A DNA stretch of 64,000 bases, from positions 868,001-932,000 of the forward strand of contig CBDBPL010000007.1 of the NCBI GenBank assembly GCA_965208685.1, written 5' to 3'. The position numbers and the translations under genes are program-made. Origin of the DNA: JAJEFO01 sp965208685 (GTDB lineage: Bacteria > Pseudomonadota > Alphaproteobacteria > Rhodobacterales > Rhodobacteraceae). How positions within the stretch are numbered: position 1 is the stretch's first letter; the number at the start of each line of letters is the position of its first letter. The notes below the pieces were generated by a model, which made no database searches, had not been told where the DNA came from, and saw only the letters and a list, made by a program, of their open reading frames with translations. Shown piece after piece: positions 54,411-62,755 of the stretch.

Positions 54411-54636
54411 TTGTCCTGGCACGTGGCAGTTGTCACGAGCGTCGGTTGTCGACATGATGGCGTCCTGCCTGATCGGGCCGCCGCCGTGTGGCGTCGGCGC
54501 AAGTTCTGTGATCGCTGGCTGATCGCCGCGCGCACGGACCGGGACACACTGCGGGATCGAATTCGCCGATGCCGCCAGCGAGCACCACGGCCTTCGCACG
54601 CACCACCAGGTCGGACTGCAATGTGATCGTGGTCAA
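54411..54636 (-). pseudogene. chimeric relic: aminotransferase N-terminus joined to an enolase-superfamily fragment
   Basis: From the TTG at 54636 the frame reads TTITLQSDLVVRAKAVVLAG, clearly like the start of the aminotransferase at 52680 (TTITSQTDWVARAQAVLPAG). At about 54547 the match stops, and in another frame it becomes GDQPAITELAPTPHGGGPIRQDAI, matching residues ~60-85 of the enolase-superfamily enzyme at 54641-55744 (GVQPAIAELAPMLLGSDPIG). So two gene pieces were joined by deletion after a duplication. The remaining 54196-54410 is unassigned. Confidence 0.75.
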
Positions 54637-54640
54637 TGTA

Positions 54641-55744
54641 CTACTCCAATTTCAGGTCCGGGTCTCCCAGGATGTCCGGGTCGGGCTCGACTCCGAGACC
54701 CGGACCCTCGGGAGGCGTGATGCATCCTCCTTCACGGCTCGGCGAGTTCGGGTCAAGGCGCGGGCCGACATAGCCCGAGAGATCGCACGTGTTAAGAAGA
54801 CGCGAGGGTGGAGTCGTGGCCGCCAGATGCAGGAGGGCGGCGGTAGCGATGTCCGATCCCCAAGTGTCCTCGATGCACATCTTTGCGCCCAAATGCAGGC
54901 AGAGGTCGCGGGCGGCGCGACAGGCCGACAAGCCGCCGAACTTGGAAAGCTTTAGCGCGACCGCGTCCATGCACCCCCGTGCGTGCCCCTCGAGAAGGGT
55001 CTCCGTGTCAATGGCCGCCTCGTCAAGCTTCATTGGAAGGCCGGTCGCACCGCGAACCCGGGCGCAATCGGCGATGGTGCGACACGGCTGCTCAAGCATG
55101 ATGTCCAGGTCGCGTACCGCGCGGCCGACGCGCGTGGCTTCAAGCGACGTGGCGCCCGTGTTCCAGTCACCGTAGACAAGTGGCCCCGGTCCGACGGCTT
55201 GCCGGACTTTGGTCAAACGCTCGACATCGGTCTGCCAGTCTCCCGAGGCGCCAAGCTTGACCTGGAATTGCCCGATGCCTTGCGCCTTGGCTTCGCGAGC
55301 GATGCGCATCATTTCGTCCGGCGCGATGCAGGTGATGGAATGGTAGAGCGGCATCGAATCCGCCTGGCGTCCGCCGAGAACGCGGTAAAGGGGCAGGGCG
55401 GCGGCCTTCGCCGTCAGGTCCCAAAGCGCAATGTCGATCGCGGACTTTGCATAAACGTGTCCCTGCAACCAGGCGTCGGCTCTCGACAAGACGGCGTCTG
55501 GCCCGATCGGGTCGCTGCCGAGCAGCATCGGCGCAAGTTCCGCGATCGCTGGCTGAACACCACGCGCGTAGGCCGGAAGGTAGTGGGGGATCGGGCAGAC
55601 CTCTCCCCAGCCGGTGACTCCGGCGTCGGTGTCGAGCGCCAGGATCACGGTTTCGACCGTGTCGCAGGTCTTGCCTTCGGCCATGTAATAGGCCTCGTGG
55701 CTCTTCAATGGCAGGCGCCAGAGACGAATCGCGGAGATTTTCAT
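54641..55744 (-). CDS. enolase-superfamily (mandelate racemase/MLE subgroup) enzyme
   Basis: 367 residues. N-terminal capping domain (MKISAIRLWRLPLKSHEAYYM, GVTGWGEVCPIPHYLPAYARG) and TIM barrel with catalytic-type Lys in FQVKLGASGDW, metal ligands Asp in VYGDWNTG, Glu in IMLEQPC and Asp in MKLDEAAI, and the opposite Lys in ALKLSKFGGLSA. The two-Lys arrangement fits racemases/epimerases or dehydratases acting on (hydroxy)proline-type or betaine substrates, but the substrate is not certain. It is minus strand, with the next enolase-superfamily gene 112 nt upstream. Confidence 0.85.
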   Translation of the reverse strand: MKISAIRLWRLPLKSHEAYYMAEGKTCDTVETVILALDTDAGVTGWGEVCPIPHYLPAYARGVQPAIAELAPMLLGSDPIGPDAVLSRADAWLQGHVYAKSAIDIALWDLTAKAAALPLYRVLGGRQADSMPLYHSITCIAPDEMMRIAREAKAQGIGQFQVKLGASGDWQTDVERLTKVRQAVGPGPLVYGDWNTGATSLEATRVGRAVRDLDIMLEQPCRTIADCARVRGATGLPMKLDEAAIDTETLLEGHARGCMDAVALKLSKFGGLSACRAARDLCLHLGAKMCIEDTWGSDIATAALLHLAATTPPSRLLNTCDLSGYVGPRLDPNSPSREGGCITPPEGPGLGVEPDPDILGDPDLKLE

Positions 55745-55856
55745 GGTCGTGCTCCTGCGGCAACGCGAGGATCTCGGTGCCACGAGCCGGCCGCGGGACA
55801 GCTTTCGATGCCCGCAGGACAGGTTGCCTGCCCGAGGATTGCAGGCAGACGCACGT

Positions 55857-56969
55857 TCACGCCGGCCCGTAGACCGCAACCGGCTCACCGAGGGATGCCT
55901 CGTCAGGATGAACGCCAAGGCCCGGCGATTCGGGAAGATGAAGATGGCCGTCCCTGTTGCGCGGCCCCTGGCCTCCGGCAATGTCCTCGGACAACATGTC
56001 CTGGCAGGCCCAGACCGCCAGGCGACGGGCGTCCGGCACCGTGGCGGCGAGGTGGAGCGCCTCGGCATCGGCCAGCACCGAACCGCCGGTTGCCATGATG
56101 AACATGTCAATGCCGTGGGCAAGCGCGACGTCGCGCATGCGCGCAGCCTTGGTCAATCCTCCGACCCGGTTGAGCTTGATGCCGAACACTTCCGCAAGAC
56201 CGTCGCGGGCGATGCGTGTGGCGTCCTGAAGCGTCACGAGGCTTTCGTCCACGCTCACGGGTGCAGAATGCAGCGGACGGATGGCAGCGATGTCGTCAAG
56301 GGTTTCGCAGGGCTGCTCGAACGTGACGCGAAGATCCTCCGTCGCCTGCATCACGCGAAGAGCCTGTTGGCGGGTCCATCCTCGGTTTGCGTCGTAAAGG
56401 ATGATCTCGTTCGGCCCACGATGTGCTTCCACGTCCCGGATTCGAGCTATGTCGAGGTCGACGTCACCGCCGATCTTGACGGAATGGGCCACGTAGCCGC
56501 GCTCGCGGTACCGGTTCATGACCTCACGAGTGTCTTCGACTGTCTTGGCGCCGACCGACGAAGCGATGGGCGCGGGCGTCCGGGAGCCGCCTCCCATGAG
56601 GTCCGAAATCGGCAGTCCCGCGGCCTGGCCCGCGATGTCCCAGCAGGCCATGTCGATGGGAGCCTTGGCATGGAGATGCCCCGGAAGGGCGATGTCCATT
56701 GCGCGCTCCACATCCAGAACCTTCCGCGGATCGAGGTTCAGGACAAAGGGAGCCATGGTATCAATGCCTGCCCTGATTCCGGGACCATGCGCGGCGACAT
56801 AGGTGTGGCCCCAAGGCGTTCCTTCGCCCCATCCGGAGAGGCCGGCGTCAGTATCGACCTTGACAAACGTTGCGTCGAGCAACTCGAACTTGAGCCGTCC
56901 GCCCGAGAGCCAGTACGGGTGCTCCAGCGGAAGATCGACCTTGTAGACTGCGATGCGGATGATCTTCAT
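55857..56969 (-). CDS. enolase-superfamily enzyme, cis-3-hydroxy-L-proline dehydratase / proline-betaine epimerase-like
   Basis: 370 residues. N-terminus IAVYKVDLPLEHPYWLSGGR and GWGEGTPWGHTYVAAHGPGIRAG resemble, from memory, cis-3-hydroxy-L-proline dehydratases of the mandelate racemase subgroup. Catalytic Lys in HSVKIGGDVDLD and IKLNRVGGLTKA, metal ligands in YDANRGW, FEQPCETL and VSVDESLV. Its C-terminus, HLPESPGLGVHPDEASLGEP, is similar to that of the other enolase-superfamily gene. Together with an FAD oxidase and a divergent Rieske oxygenase it suggests catabolism of a modified proline or betaine. The assignment is inferred. Confidence 0.8.
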   Translation of the reverse strand: MKIIRIAVYKVDLPLEHPYWLSGGRLKFELLDATFVKVDTDAGLSGWGEGTPWGHTYVAAHGPGIRAGIDTMAPFVLNLDPRKVLDVERAMDIALPGHLHAKAPIDMACWDIAGQAAGLPISDLMGGGSRTPAPIASSVGAKTVEDTREVMNRYRERGYVAHSVKIGGDVDLDIARIRDVEAHRGPNEIILYDANRGWTRQQALRVMQATEDLRVTFEQPCETLDDIAAIRPLHSAPVSVDESLVTLQDATRIARDGLAEVFGIKLNRVGGLTKAARMRDVALAHGIDMFIMATGGSVLADAEALHLAATVPDARRLAVWACQDMLSEDIAGGQGPRNRDGHLHLPESPGLGVHPDEASLGEPVAVYGPA

Positions 56970-57093
56970 GAACCGAGAATTCCTGGATGTACAGCGCGGT
57001 CAGGGGCATGCGCCAGGCTTGTCGGCAATCCAATTGCGACTGGGGCGCAACTGCCGCGAAGGGACGCGCAGCCGCCGTCCTCCGACACGCCGG

Positions 57094-58176
57094 TCATGGT
57101 GTCACGACGATGTTGCCGACATGCTTCTTGTCGATGAAGGCGGCCTGTGCCGCATGAAGTTCCTCAAGCGGCCACGTTGCGGCGAGGCTCGGCTTGACCT
57201 TGCCCGCCTCGATCAACCGGACGAGCTCCGGCATCACGTCTTCGCCTATCACCGTTGAACCGGTGAATGTCAGGTCGTTGAGATAGAACGTCCTGAGATC
57301 GAACTCTACGATCGGGCCGGCGATTGCCCCCGAGCACGTGTAGCGGCCACCGCGATCGAGGATGCCTATGAGGGCAGGCCATGCCGGGCCGCCAACGATG
57401 TCGGCAACGACGCTGACGGTCTCGTCGCCGAGAGCGGAGCGAAGGTCCCCGGGGTCGCGTGGCAGGACGCGGTCGGCGCCAAGGGCGGAGACTTCGGCAT
57501 GCTTGGCCTCGGCAGCCATGGCAACGACCCTGGCGCCCCGGATCTTCGCGAGCTGGACAAGGGCTCCACCGACGCCTCCAGACGCACCGGTGACAAGAAT
57601 CGTGTCCGAGGCCTCGGCCCGCGCGCGCTGCAGCATCCCGAGCGCTGTCGAATACGAGCAGGAGAACGTGGCGAGTTCCGGACTCGTCATCTCGGACCGG
57701 ACGGTCAGGGCGTTCCGCGACGGAACGGTCGCGTATTCCGCAAATCCGCCATCGCGTTCCGAGCCAAGATACCCGACCTTGCTCCTGTTTGCGGGTTCCT
57801 CCGGGTCGCGAATCCAGTTGTCGGTGATCACGCGGGCGCCGATACGGGCAGGCTCCACGCCGTCCCCGACGGCCACGATCTCGCCACAAATGTCGGCGCC
57901 CTGGATGCGAGGAAACGTGATTGGCGCGCCGCCCCAGCTTGGATCGTCCTGCCCCTCGACATCGAAACCGTCGCCGGTCGTGCGCTCGGTGACCGCCTTC
58001 GAGTACCAGCCGGAACGCGTGTTGACGTCAGTGTTGTTCAGGCCGCATGCGCCGACCTTGATCAGCACCTCTCCTGGGGCCGGGTCGGGTCGTGGCCAGT
58101 CGACGTGCAGGACCATCTGGTCCATTCCGCCATGGCCGAGGGTGACCATTGCTTTCATCGTTGCGGGCATGGCCAT
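57094..58176 (-). CDS. NADPH:quinone-oxidoreductase-like zinc-type alcohol dehydrogenase (MDR superfamily)
   Basis: 360 residues of the medium-chain dehydrogenase superfamily. GroES-like N-domain (PGEVLIKVGACGLNNTDVN, GADICGEIVAVGDGV) and Rossmann domain with TGASGGVGGALVQLA. The structural zinc Cys cluster is absent, so it belongs to the zinc-less quinone-reductase/crotonyl-CoA-reductase-like branch. The Met at 58176 is chosen with AGGAA upstream; two nearby Met codons are possible. It is the first gene of the minus-strand run, divergent from the Rieske oxygenase; the shared promoter region is 58177-58391. Confidence 0.87.
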   Translation of the reverse strand: MAMPATMKAMVTLGHGGMDQMVLHVDWPRPDPAPGEVLIKVGACGLNNTDVNTRSGWYSKAVTERTTGDGFDVEGQDDPSWGGAPITFPRIQGADICGEIVAVGDGVEPARIGARVITDNWIRDPEEPANRSKVGYLGSERDGGFAEYATVPSRNALTVRSEMTSPELATFSCSYSTALGMLQRARAEASDTILVTGASGGVGGALVQLAKIRGARVVAMAAEAKHAEVSALGADRVLPRDPGDLRSALGDETVSVVADIVGGPAWPALIGILDRGGRYTCSGAIAGPIVEFDLRTFYLNDLTFTGSTVIGEDVMPELVRLIEAGKVKPSLAATWPLEELHAAQAAFIDKKHVGNIVVTP

Positions 58177-58391
58177 GAATATCCGTTCCTGAAGCACGTG
58201 AATCTGCTCGACAGGCTAATCGCACGATTTTACCATCGTCAATGACGCATGGCATCAACGCATCATCCGAGGCGCATTTTGGGGCTTTCTTGCGGACGGA
58301 CAGTCTGGCGTTTGGGGGGTGGATGGCCGTGCACCGCCCGTCGCGTTCGGACGAGCCTCTCACCGCGTCCTAGAGGCAAGGACTTGCATCA

Positions 58392-59471
58392 ATGACCGAT
58401 CCGGTTCGTCCGCTCGCGGCCCGCTACTATACCGACCCGGAAGTCTTCCAGGCGGAGAAGGGCGGGCTGCTGTCCCGCACCTGGCAGTTTGCATGCCACG
58501 CAAGCGCGCTTCGCAATGGGGGCGATTACGTGACTTTCGAAATCGCGGGCGAGAGCCTGTTTGCGATCAGGGGCGACGACGACGCAATCCGGACATTCTA
58601 CAATGTCTGCCAGCATCGTGCGCATCAGCTCGTCAACGGGTCTGGGACAAAGCGGCTCCTGGTCTGTCCGTATCACTCGTGGACATACGAATTGACGGGC
58701 GAATTGCGGTCCGGTCCGAACATAGGGGTGGTCGAGGGATTCGACAGGTCCAAGGTCTGCCTGTCCGAGGTCAGGACCGAGGTGTTCCTCGGCCTTGTCT
58801 TCGTCAACCTGGATTCGGATGCAAGACCGATGGACGAGTGGTTTCCGGGCGTTCAGGACGAGCTTCGGGCATGGGTGCCGGACTGGGAGCGCTTGCAGCC
58901 GATCCAATGGATCGAGATCCCCGAGAGCTGCAACTGGAAGGTGTCGGTAGAGAACTACTCCGAATGCTACCATTGCAGCCTCAACCACCCGACATTCGCG
59001 ACCGGCGTGGTCAAGGCCGAGACCTATGACATTCAGCCACGGGGCTATTGCCTGCGCCACACGACCGAATGCCAGAACCTCGATGACATGACTTACGAAT
59101 TTGACCGGTCGCGAGCCCACGCGGAAGAGTACTCCAGCTGGTTTCTCTGGCCCGCATTCAGCTTCCAGGCTTATCCTGGGAACGTGCTCAACACCTATCA
59201 CTGGCGTCCGGTCGACGTGGGCCGAGTCGTTGTCTGGCGCGGGTGGTACGCGGTTGACGGGGAGGAGAGCGACGTGATTCTCGACCTTGCCCGGCAGGAC
59301 AGGGAGACGACGGTTGAAGAAGACGTCCATCTGGTTGAATCCGTGCAGCGAGGTCTTCGGTCGCGCGGCTATGCGCCGGGTCCACTGGTCATCGATCCGA
59401 AATGCGGCGTGAACTCCGAGCACTCGGTCATGCACCTGCAGCGGTGGATGCGCGAGGCCGTGGATGGCTAG
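58392..59471 (+). CDS. Rieske non-heme iron oxygenase, alpha subunit (GbcA/stachydrine-demethylase-like)
   Basis: 359 residues. The Rieske [2Fe-2S] motif is split as CxH...CxxH: NVCQHRAHQL then LVCPYHSW. The mononuclear iron site is in ENYSECYHCSLNHPTF with the bridging Glu and two His, as in the group of oxygenases that demethylate glycine betaine, proline betaine and carnitine. It needs a reductase, which is not encoded nearby. Its position opposite the enolase-superfamily and FAD oxidase genes supports N-demethylation of a betaine. The substrate is inferred only. Confidence 0.9.
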   Translation: MTDPVRPLAARYYTDPEVFQAEKGGLLSRTWQFACHASALRNGGDYVTFEIAGESLFAIRGDDDAIRTFYNVCQHRAHQLVNGSGTKRLLVCPYHSWTYELTGELRSGPNIGVVEGFDRSKVCLSEVRTEVFLGLVFVNLDSDARPMDEWFPGVQDELRAWVPDWERLQPIQWIEIPESCNWKVSVENYSECYHCSLNHPTFATGVVKAETYDIQPRGYCLRHTTECQNLDDMTYEFDRSRAHAEEYSSWFLWPAFSFQAYPGNVLNTYHWRPVDVGRVVVWRGWYAVDGEESDVILDLARQDRETTVEEDVHLVESVQRGLRSRGYAPGPLVIDPKCGVNSEHSVMHLQRWMREAVDG

Positions 59472-59564
59472 CGCCGTCCGTGTGCCGTCCGTGCCGAAGG
59501 CGCATGCCGCTTCGGTTCCGCGCCCGGGAATGGCGGCGTGCAGTTGCCGCCGCGGGGCCATGAA

Positions 59565-59981
59565 ATGACCGTGTTGACCGGGCATTGCCTGTGCGGACGG
59601 GTCTCATGGTCCTCACCGGGGCCGGTCACGCGCAACCTGGTCTGCCACTGCGAGGATTGCCGTCGCGCGACCTCGTCACCCTTCACCGCCTTTGTCGGGC
59701 TCGAACCAGAATCCGTCGTCTGGACGGGAGACGTCAATCACTTCGAAAGCTCTCGGGGCACGCAGCGCGGGTTTTGCCGGAACTGTGGCACCCGGATGTA
59801 CTTTCGGTCCGAGAAATGGCCTGGCGAAGTCCACATCCATGCCGCGACTCTGGATGAAGGCATTGACTACCGGCCGACCGCACAGGTCGTGCTGCGTTCT
59901 CGCGCGTCCTGGCTGGAAGACCTGCACGCCTTGCCGGGCAGCCGGGCCTTCGACGTGCCGCCGAAGGATGCCGGACCGTGA
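59565..59981 (+). CDS. GFA-family (glutathione-dependent formaldehyde-activating-like) zinc protein
   Basis: 138 residues. Zinc-binding Cys motifs GHCLCGRV, CHCEDCRRAT and FCRNCGTRMYF match the GFA/CENP-V fold. Family members include glutathione-dependent formaldehyde-activating enzyme, fitting a place beside a demethylating oxygenase that would release formaldehyde, although many members have other or unknown roles. The ATG at 59565 is used; the stop overlaps the next GTG start. Confidence 0.88.
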   Translation: MTVLTGHCLCGRVSWSSPGPVTRNLVCHCEDCRRATSSPFTAFVGLEPESVVWTGDVNHFESSRGTQRGFCRNCGTRMYFRSEKWPGEVHIHAATLDEGIDYRPTAQVVLRSRASWLEDLHALPGSRAFDVPPKDAGP

Positions 59982-60802
59982 AGATGCCCGAAACATGGCG
60001 GGCGGAGCACAAGCTCTTCCCGCATCAGGTTGGTTTTACCTGCCCGCCCTTCGACTACGATGCCGGCCCGTCGGATTTCCTCCGGATGGCCCCGGAAACC
60101 GTGGGTGTCCACGGCTGGATGCTTCACGTGCCTGATTACGCCCACGGTCTCGACCAGCGGAAGGCCAGTTTCGGAATGATGGAGGACTTCTGCCACTGCA
60201 TGGCAAGGAATGGTGCGGACGTCGCCGCGCAAGTCGGATCGAACTGGGTCCATGCGTCCGGCCTCGGCGTCGTTGGCATCCGCGACCATTGCAGGGCCCT
60301 GTCCGACAGGTACGGCATCGCGTTTCACATGGCGGGCTATGCGATGGTGGAGGCCCTGCGCGCCCTCAACGTCGAAAGGGTCGCGTTGAACGCCGCCTAT
60401 CACTGGCCGGACTGGTGGCAGGGGACGCGGGGATTCCTGGAGGAGGCCGGCTTCGAAGTGCTCTGGGCCGGCAACTTTCACGACCAGGGCTGGTTCGAGA
60501 GCCAGGAAGAGATTAACGCCTGCCGATGGGTCTTTGACGGCGATCTGGCATTCAGGAGCTTCGAGTATGTCGCCGATCAGGCGCCGGCCGCAGATGCATA
60601 CCTGATCAACGGCATGTGCAATTTCCGGTCCGGGCCCAACGGGTTGCCGCAGAGGTCGGTGCATCTGGCGCGAGCGCTGGAAGAACGACTCGGCAAGCCC
60701 GTCGTCGGGCACGACACGGCGCTGTATTGGCGAGTCTTCAAGACATTGGGACTTGCCCCGGTGACGCCACAGGGTCAATTGCTGGAGAGTCTGCGTGACT
60801 GA
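59978..60802 (+). CDS. Asp/Glu-racemase-superfamily-like protein (AMDase/maleate-isomerase fold), catalytic Cys not evident
   Basis: 274 residues from a GTG overlapping the upstream stop. Segments such as TCPPFDYDAGPSDFLRMAPE at the start, RYGIAFHMAGYAMVEALRAL and a C-terminal HLARALEERLGKPVVGHDTALYW follow the maleate isomerase/arylmalonate decarboxylase layout. The two catalytic cysteines are not at the usual places: the first site reads SNWVHASGLG and the second VVGHDTALYW. It may be a binding protein or use another mechanism. It is co-transcribed with the GFA-type gene. Confidence 0.65.
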   Translation: MKMPETWRAEHKLFPHQVGFTCPPFDYDAGPSDFLRMAPETVGVHGWMLHVPDYAHGLDQRKASFGMMEDFCHCMARNGADVAAQVGSNWVHASGLGVVGIRDHCRALSDRYGIAFHMAGYAMVEALRALNVERVALNAAYHWPDWWQGTRGFLEEAGFEVLWAGNFHDQGWFESQEEINACRWVFDGDLAFRSFEYVADQAPAADAYLINGMCNFRSGPNGLPQRSVHLARALEERLGKPVVGHDTALYWRVFKTLGLAPVTPQGQLLESLRD

Positions 60803-60909
60803 ACTTGCGGACGCTGGCATGCCACGGACGATGACGGTTGGCGGCGTGTCGGCGGCAGGTGAGCACGGCTCGGTCTCGGGCATGCCTCCGCACACGGAGC
60901 GGGAACGCC

Positions 60910-61650
60910 ATGCATAGGATCCTTGCCCTCTGGGCCGTGCCGCGATCGACGTCGACCGCGTTCGAGCGGATGATGCGGCAGCGCGGCGACTTTGACTGTC
61001 TCCATGAACCCTTCGGCGAAGCCTGGTACCAGGGCGAGGCTCCGCTCTGGCATCGCTTCGAGCCGGGAGCGAAGACCACCCCTGGGCTCACGCTTGAGAG
61101 TGTCTGGGAGGAAATTCGGACCCGTGCGGAGAAGGGCCCCGTCTTTCTCAAGGACTTTCCCCATTACATCAGCCACATGTGGGATCCGGAGTTCCTGTCC
61201 AGTTTCACGCACGCCTTTCTCATTCGCGATCCCGCGAAGACCATTACGTCGCTCCACGACAAATGGCCTGATGTCCACGAAGGAGAGGTCGGCTTCCCCG
61301 AATTGCGCGCGCTCTACGACCTGGTGAGTGCGCTTGAGGGCAAGGTGCCTCCGGTCATTGACAGCGACGACCTTCTGGAACATCCGGAGGAAATGGTCGA
61401 AGCGTTCTGCGGGGCGGTGGGGATTCCCTTCGTTCCGGAAGCGCTTTCCTGGGAGGCGGACGGTGACCCGTCGGCGCACAGTTGGTGGGACGGCGGCTCG
61501 TTTCACGCCAACCTCGCGAATTCGACGGGATTGGCCCCCCAACGGCGGAACTACGTGGATCTGCTGGACACGCCGCCGCGTGTCCAGCAGATCCATCGCC
61601 GGATGAAGCCGCACTACGACTGGCTTCACGCTCACCGGCTGACTCTGTGA
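60910..61650 (+). CDS. sulfotransferase-family protein (P-loop type)
   Basis: 246 residues. The N-terminal PAPS-binding loop is LWAVPRSTSTAFERMM, then CLHEPFGEAWYQGEAPLWHRF; later HAFLIRDPAKTITSLH is the conserved 3'-phosphate-binding Arg/Ser segment. Cytosolic sulfotransferases of this kind transfer sulfate or act on amino-alcohols; related alpha-proteobacterial genes are often linked to betaine or sulfonate metabolism (uncertain). A perfect 16-bp inverted repeat lies inside the coding region (61558-61593). Confidence 0.82.
   Translation: MHRILALWAVPRSTSTAFERMMRQRGDFDCLHEPFGEAWYQGEAPLWHRFEPGAKTTPGLTLESVWEEIRTRAEKGPVFLKDFPHYISHMWDPEFLSSFTHAFLIRDPAKTITSLHDKWPDVHEGEVGFPELRALYDLVSALEGKVPPVIDSDDLLEHPEEMVEAFCGAVGIPFVPEALSWEADGDPSAHSWWDGGSFHANLANSTGLAPQRRNYVDLLDTPPRVQQIHRRMKPHYDWLHAHRLTL
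61558..61593. repeat. perfect 16-bp inverted repeat with 4-nt loop inside the sulfotransferase gene
   Basis: Left arm GATCTGCTGGACACGC (61558-61573), loop CGCC, right arm GCGTGTCCAGCAGATC (61578-61593). In mRNA it would make a very stable hairpin. It encodes DLLDTPPRVQQI. There is no T-run after it, so it is not an ordinary intrinsic terminator. Confidence 0.9.
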
Positions 61651-61663
61651 CGAGGGCGGCATC

Positions 61664-61861
61664 ATGGAAATCCAGCTGGAGGTCACATGTCCGGCACCGC
61701 GCAAGAGCGCGTTCGAGACATTGCAGGCAGTTCCGGGAATTGCGATTGCGGGAGCGGAAGGGCAAGACAGAGGCTGCGAACGGGTTTCGGTCACGGAAGC
61801 CGAAGGCCGGGCGGCGGGACACGGGCCGAGAAATGTCCGGTTCGAGTCGAGGCGTTCATGA
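61664..61861 (+). CDS. possible small protein (65 aa), unknown
   Basis: GAGGG lies 9 nt before the ATG and the stop overlaps an ATG (ATGA) upstream of the CMD gene, an arrangement typical of coupled genes. The product (start MEIQLEVTCPAPRKSAF) matches nothing I know and its second half is Arg/Gly-rich with no structure. It may be genuine or the end of a decayed gene. Confidence 0.3.
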   Translation: MEIQLEVTCPAPRKSAFETLQAVPGIAIAGAEGQDRGCERVSVTEAEGRAAGHGPRNVRFESRRS

Positions 61862-61884
61862 AGATCACCAGATCGGAGGTAGGG

Positions 61885-62289
61885 ATGGGAAAATTTGACG
61901 AGGATCTGTTCGAGGTCGGGTTGTCACGGAGAAAGGCGACGCTCGGTTCGGAATACGTGGAGAAGAACCTTGCGGCGGCTGACGATTTCACCCGCCCGTT
62001 CCAAGAGGCGATGACCGCATGGTGCTGGGGATTCGGATGGGGTGACGACGCGATCGATGCCAAGACCCGCAGCATGATGAACCTGTCAATGATCGGCGCG
62101 TTGGGAAAGATGCACGAGTGGGAAACTCACTGTCGGGGCGCATTGAACAACGGCGTGTCGGCAGAAGAAATCCGCGCGATCATTCATGTCGTCGGCATCT
62201 ATTGCGGCGTCCCGCAAGCGCTTGACTGCTTTCGCGTTGCGCGCAAGGTGTTGCAGGAAGCGGGGCAGCTTCCAGACAACGAGCCTTGA
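61885..62289 (+). CDS. carboxymuconolactone decarboxylase (CMD/AhpD-like) family protein
   Basis: 134 residues. The ATG at 61885 follows GGAGG by 5 nt and gives the usual CMD start (GKFDEDLFEVGLSRRKATLG). The family core AKTRSMMNLSMIGALGKMHEWETH and HVVGIYCGVPQALDCFRVA (with the second-half Cys/His positions) is present. The family includes decarboxylases of lactone acids and AhpD-like peroxidases; the function here is unknown. An upstream in-frame ATG at 61858 would add nine residues. Confidence 0.88.
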   Translation: MGKFDEDLFEVGLSRRKATLGSEYVEKNLAAADDFTRPFQEAMTAWCWGFGWGDDAIDAKTRSMMNLSMIGALGKMHEWETHCRGALNNGVSAEEIRAIIHVVGIYCGVPQALDCFRVARKVLQEAGQLPDNEP

Positions 62290-62755
62290 CTTCCTGGATT
62301 CGACGTCCTTTCGGAGTCGCAGACCGGTTTCCACAAGTGTGAACTTTTGGACATAGAGATATGGAATACCTTATCTTTCGGCAATCAATTCCTTTGCCTG
62401 GAGTTCAGGTGCGTCGGCCAGTGCCTTCTCCGAACATCGTTCATGCGGCGCATGGACCCACTTACATCCTGACTGCTGCGCGCCCAATCATGAGTGCTGC
62501 ATGCCGCAGACCGGACGGGACCAATGCGATCAGTTTCGCTTGACACCGCGGAAGGGGAATTCGCGAAGCTGAAAAATAGAGTCGAGTGGGCGAAGCATCC
62601 GTGATCAGCCGATGCGAACGCCCCAATGCCGGAAGGGACCCCGGCGGCAGTTCCTTGCCGTTCCAGGCGTACTGGCTTGCTTTGGCCGATGCGCACCCTC
62701 GAAGCGATATCCTGAACCTGGTGTATCGATCCCGATTCGCCCGGTCCGGCGCACG
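62290..62755 (+). other. 466-nt region between the CMD and racemase genes
   Basis: These genes converge. A short minus-strand frame ends in KALADAPELQAKELIAER at ~62380, perhaps a C-terminal fragment of a lost gene, but no family is recognisable. Otherwise nothing is supported. Confidence 0.35.
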
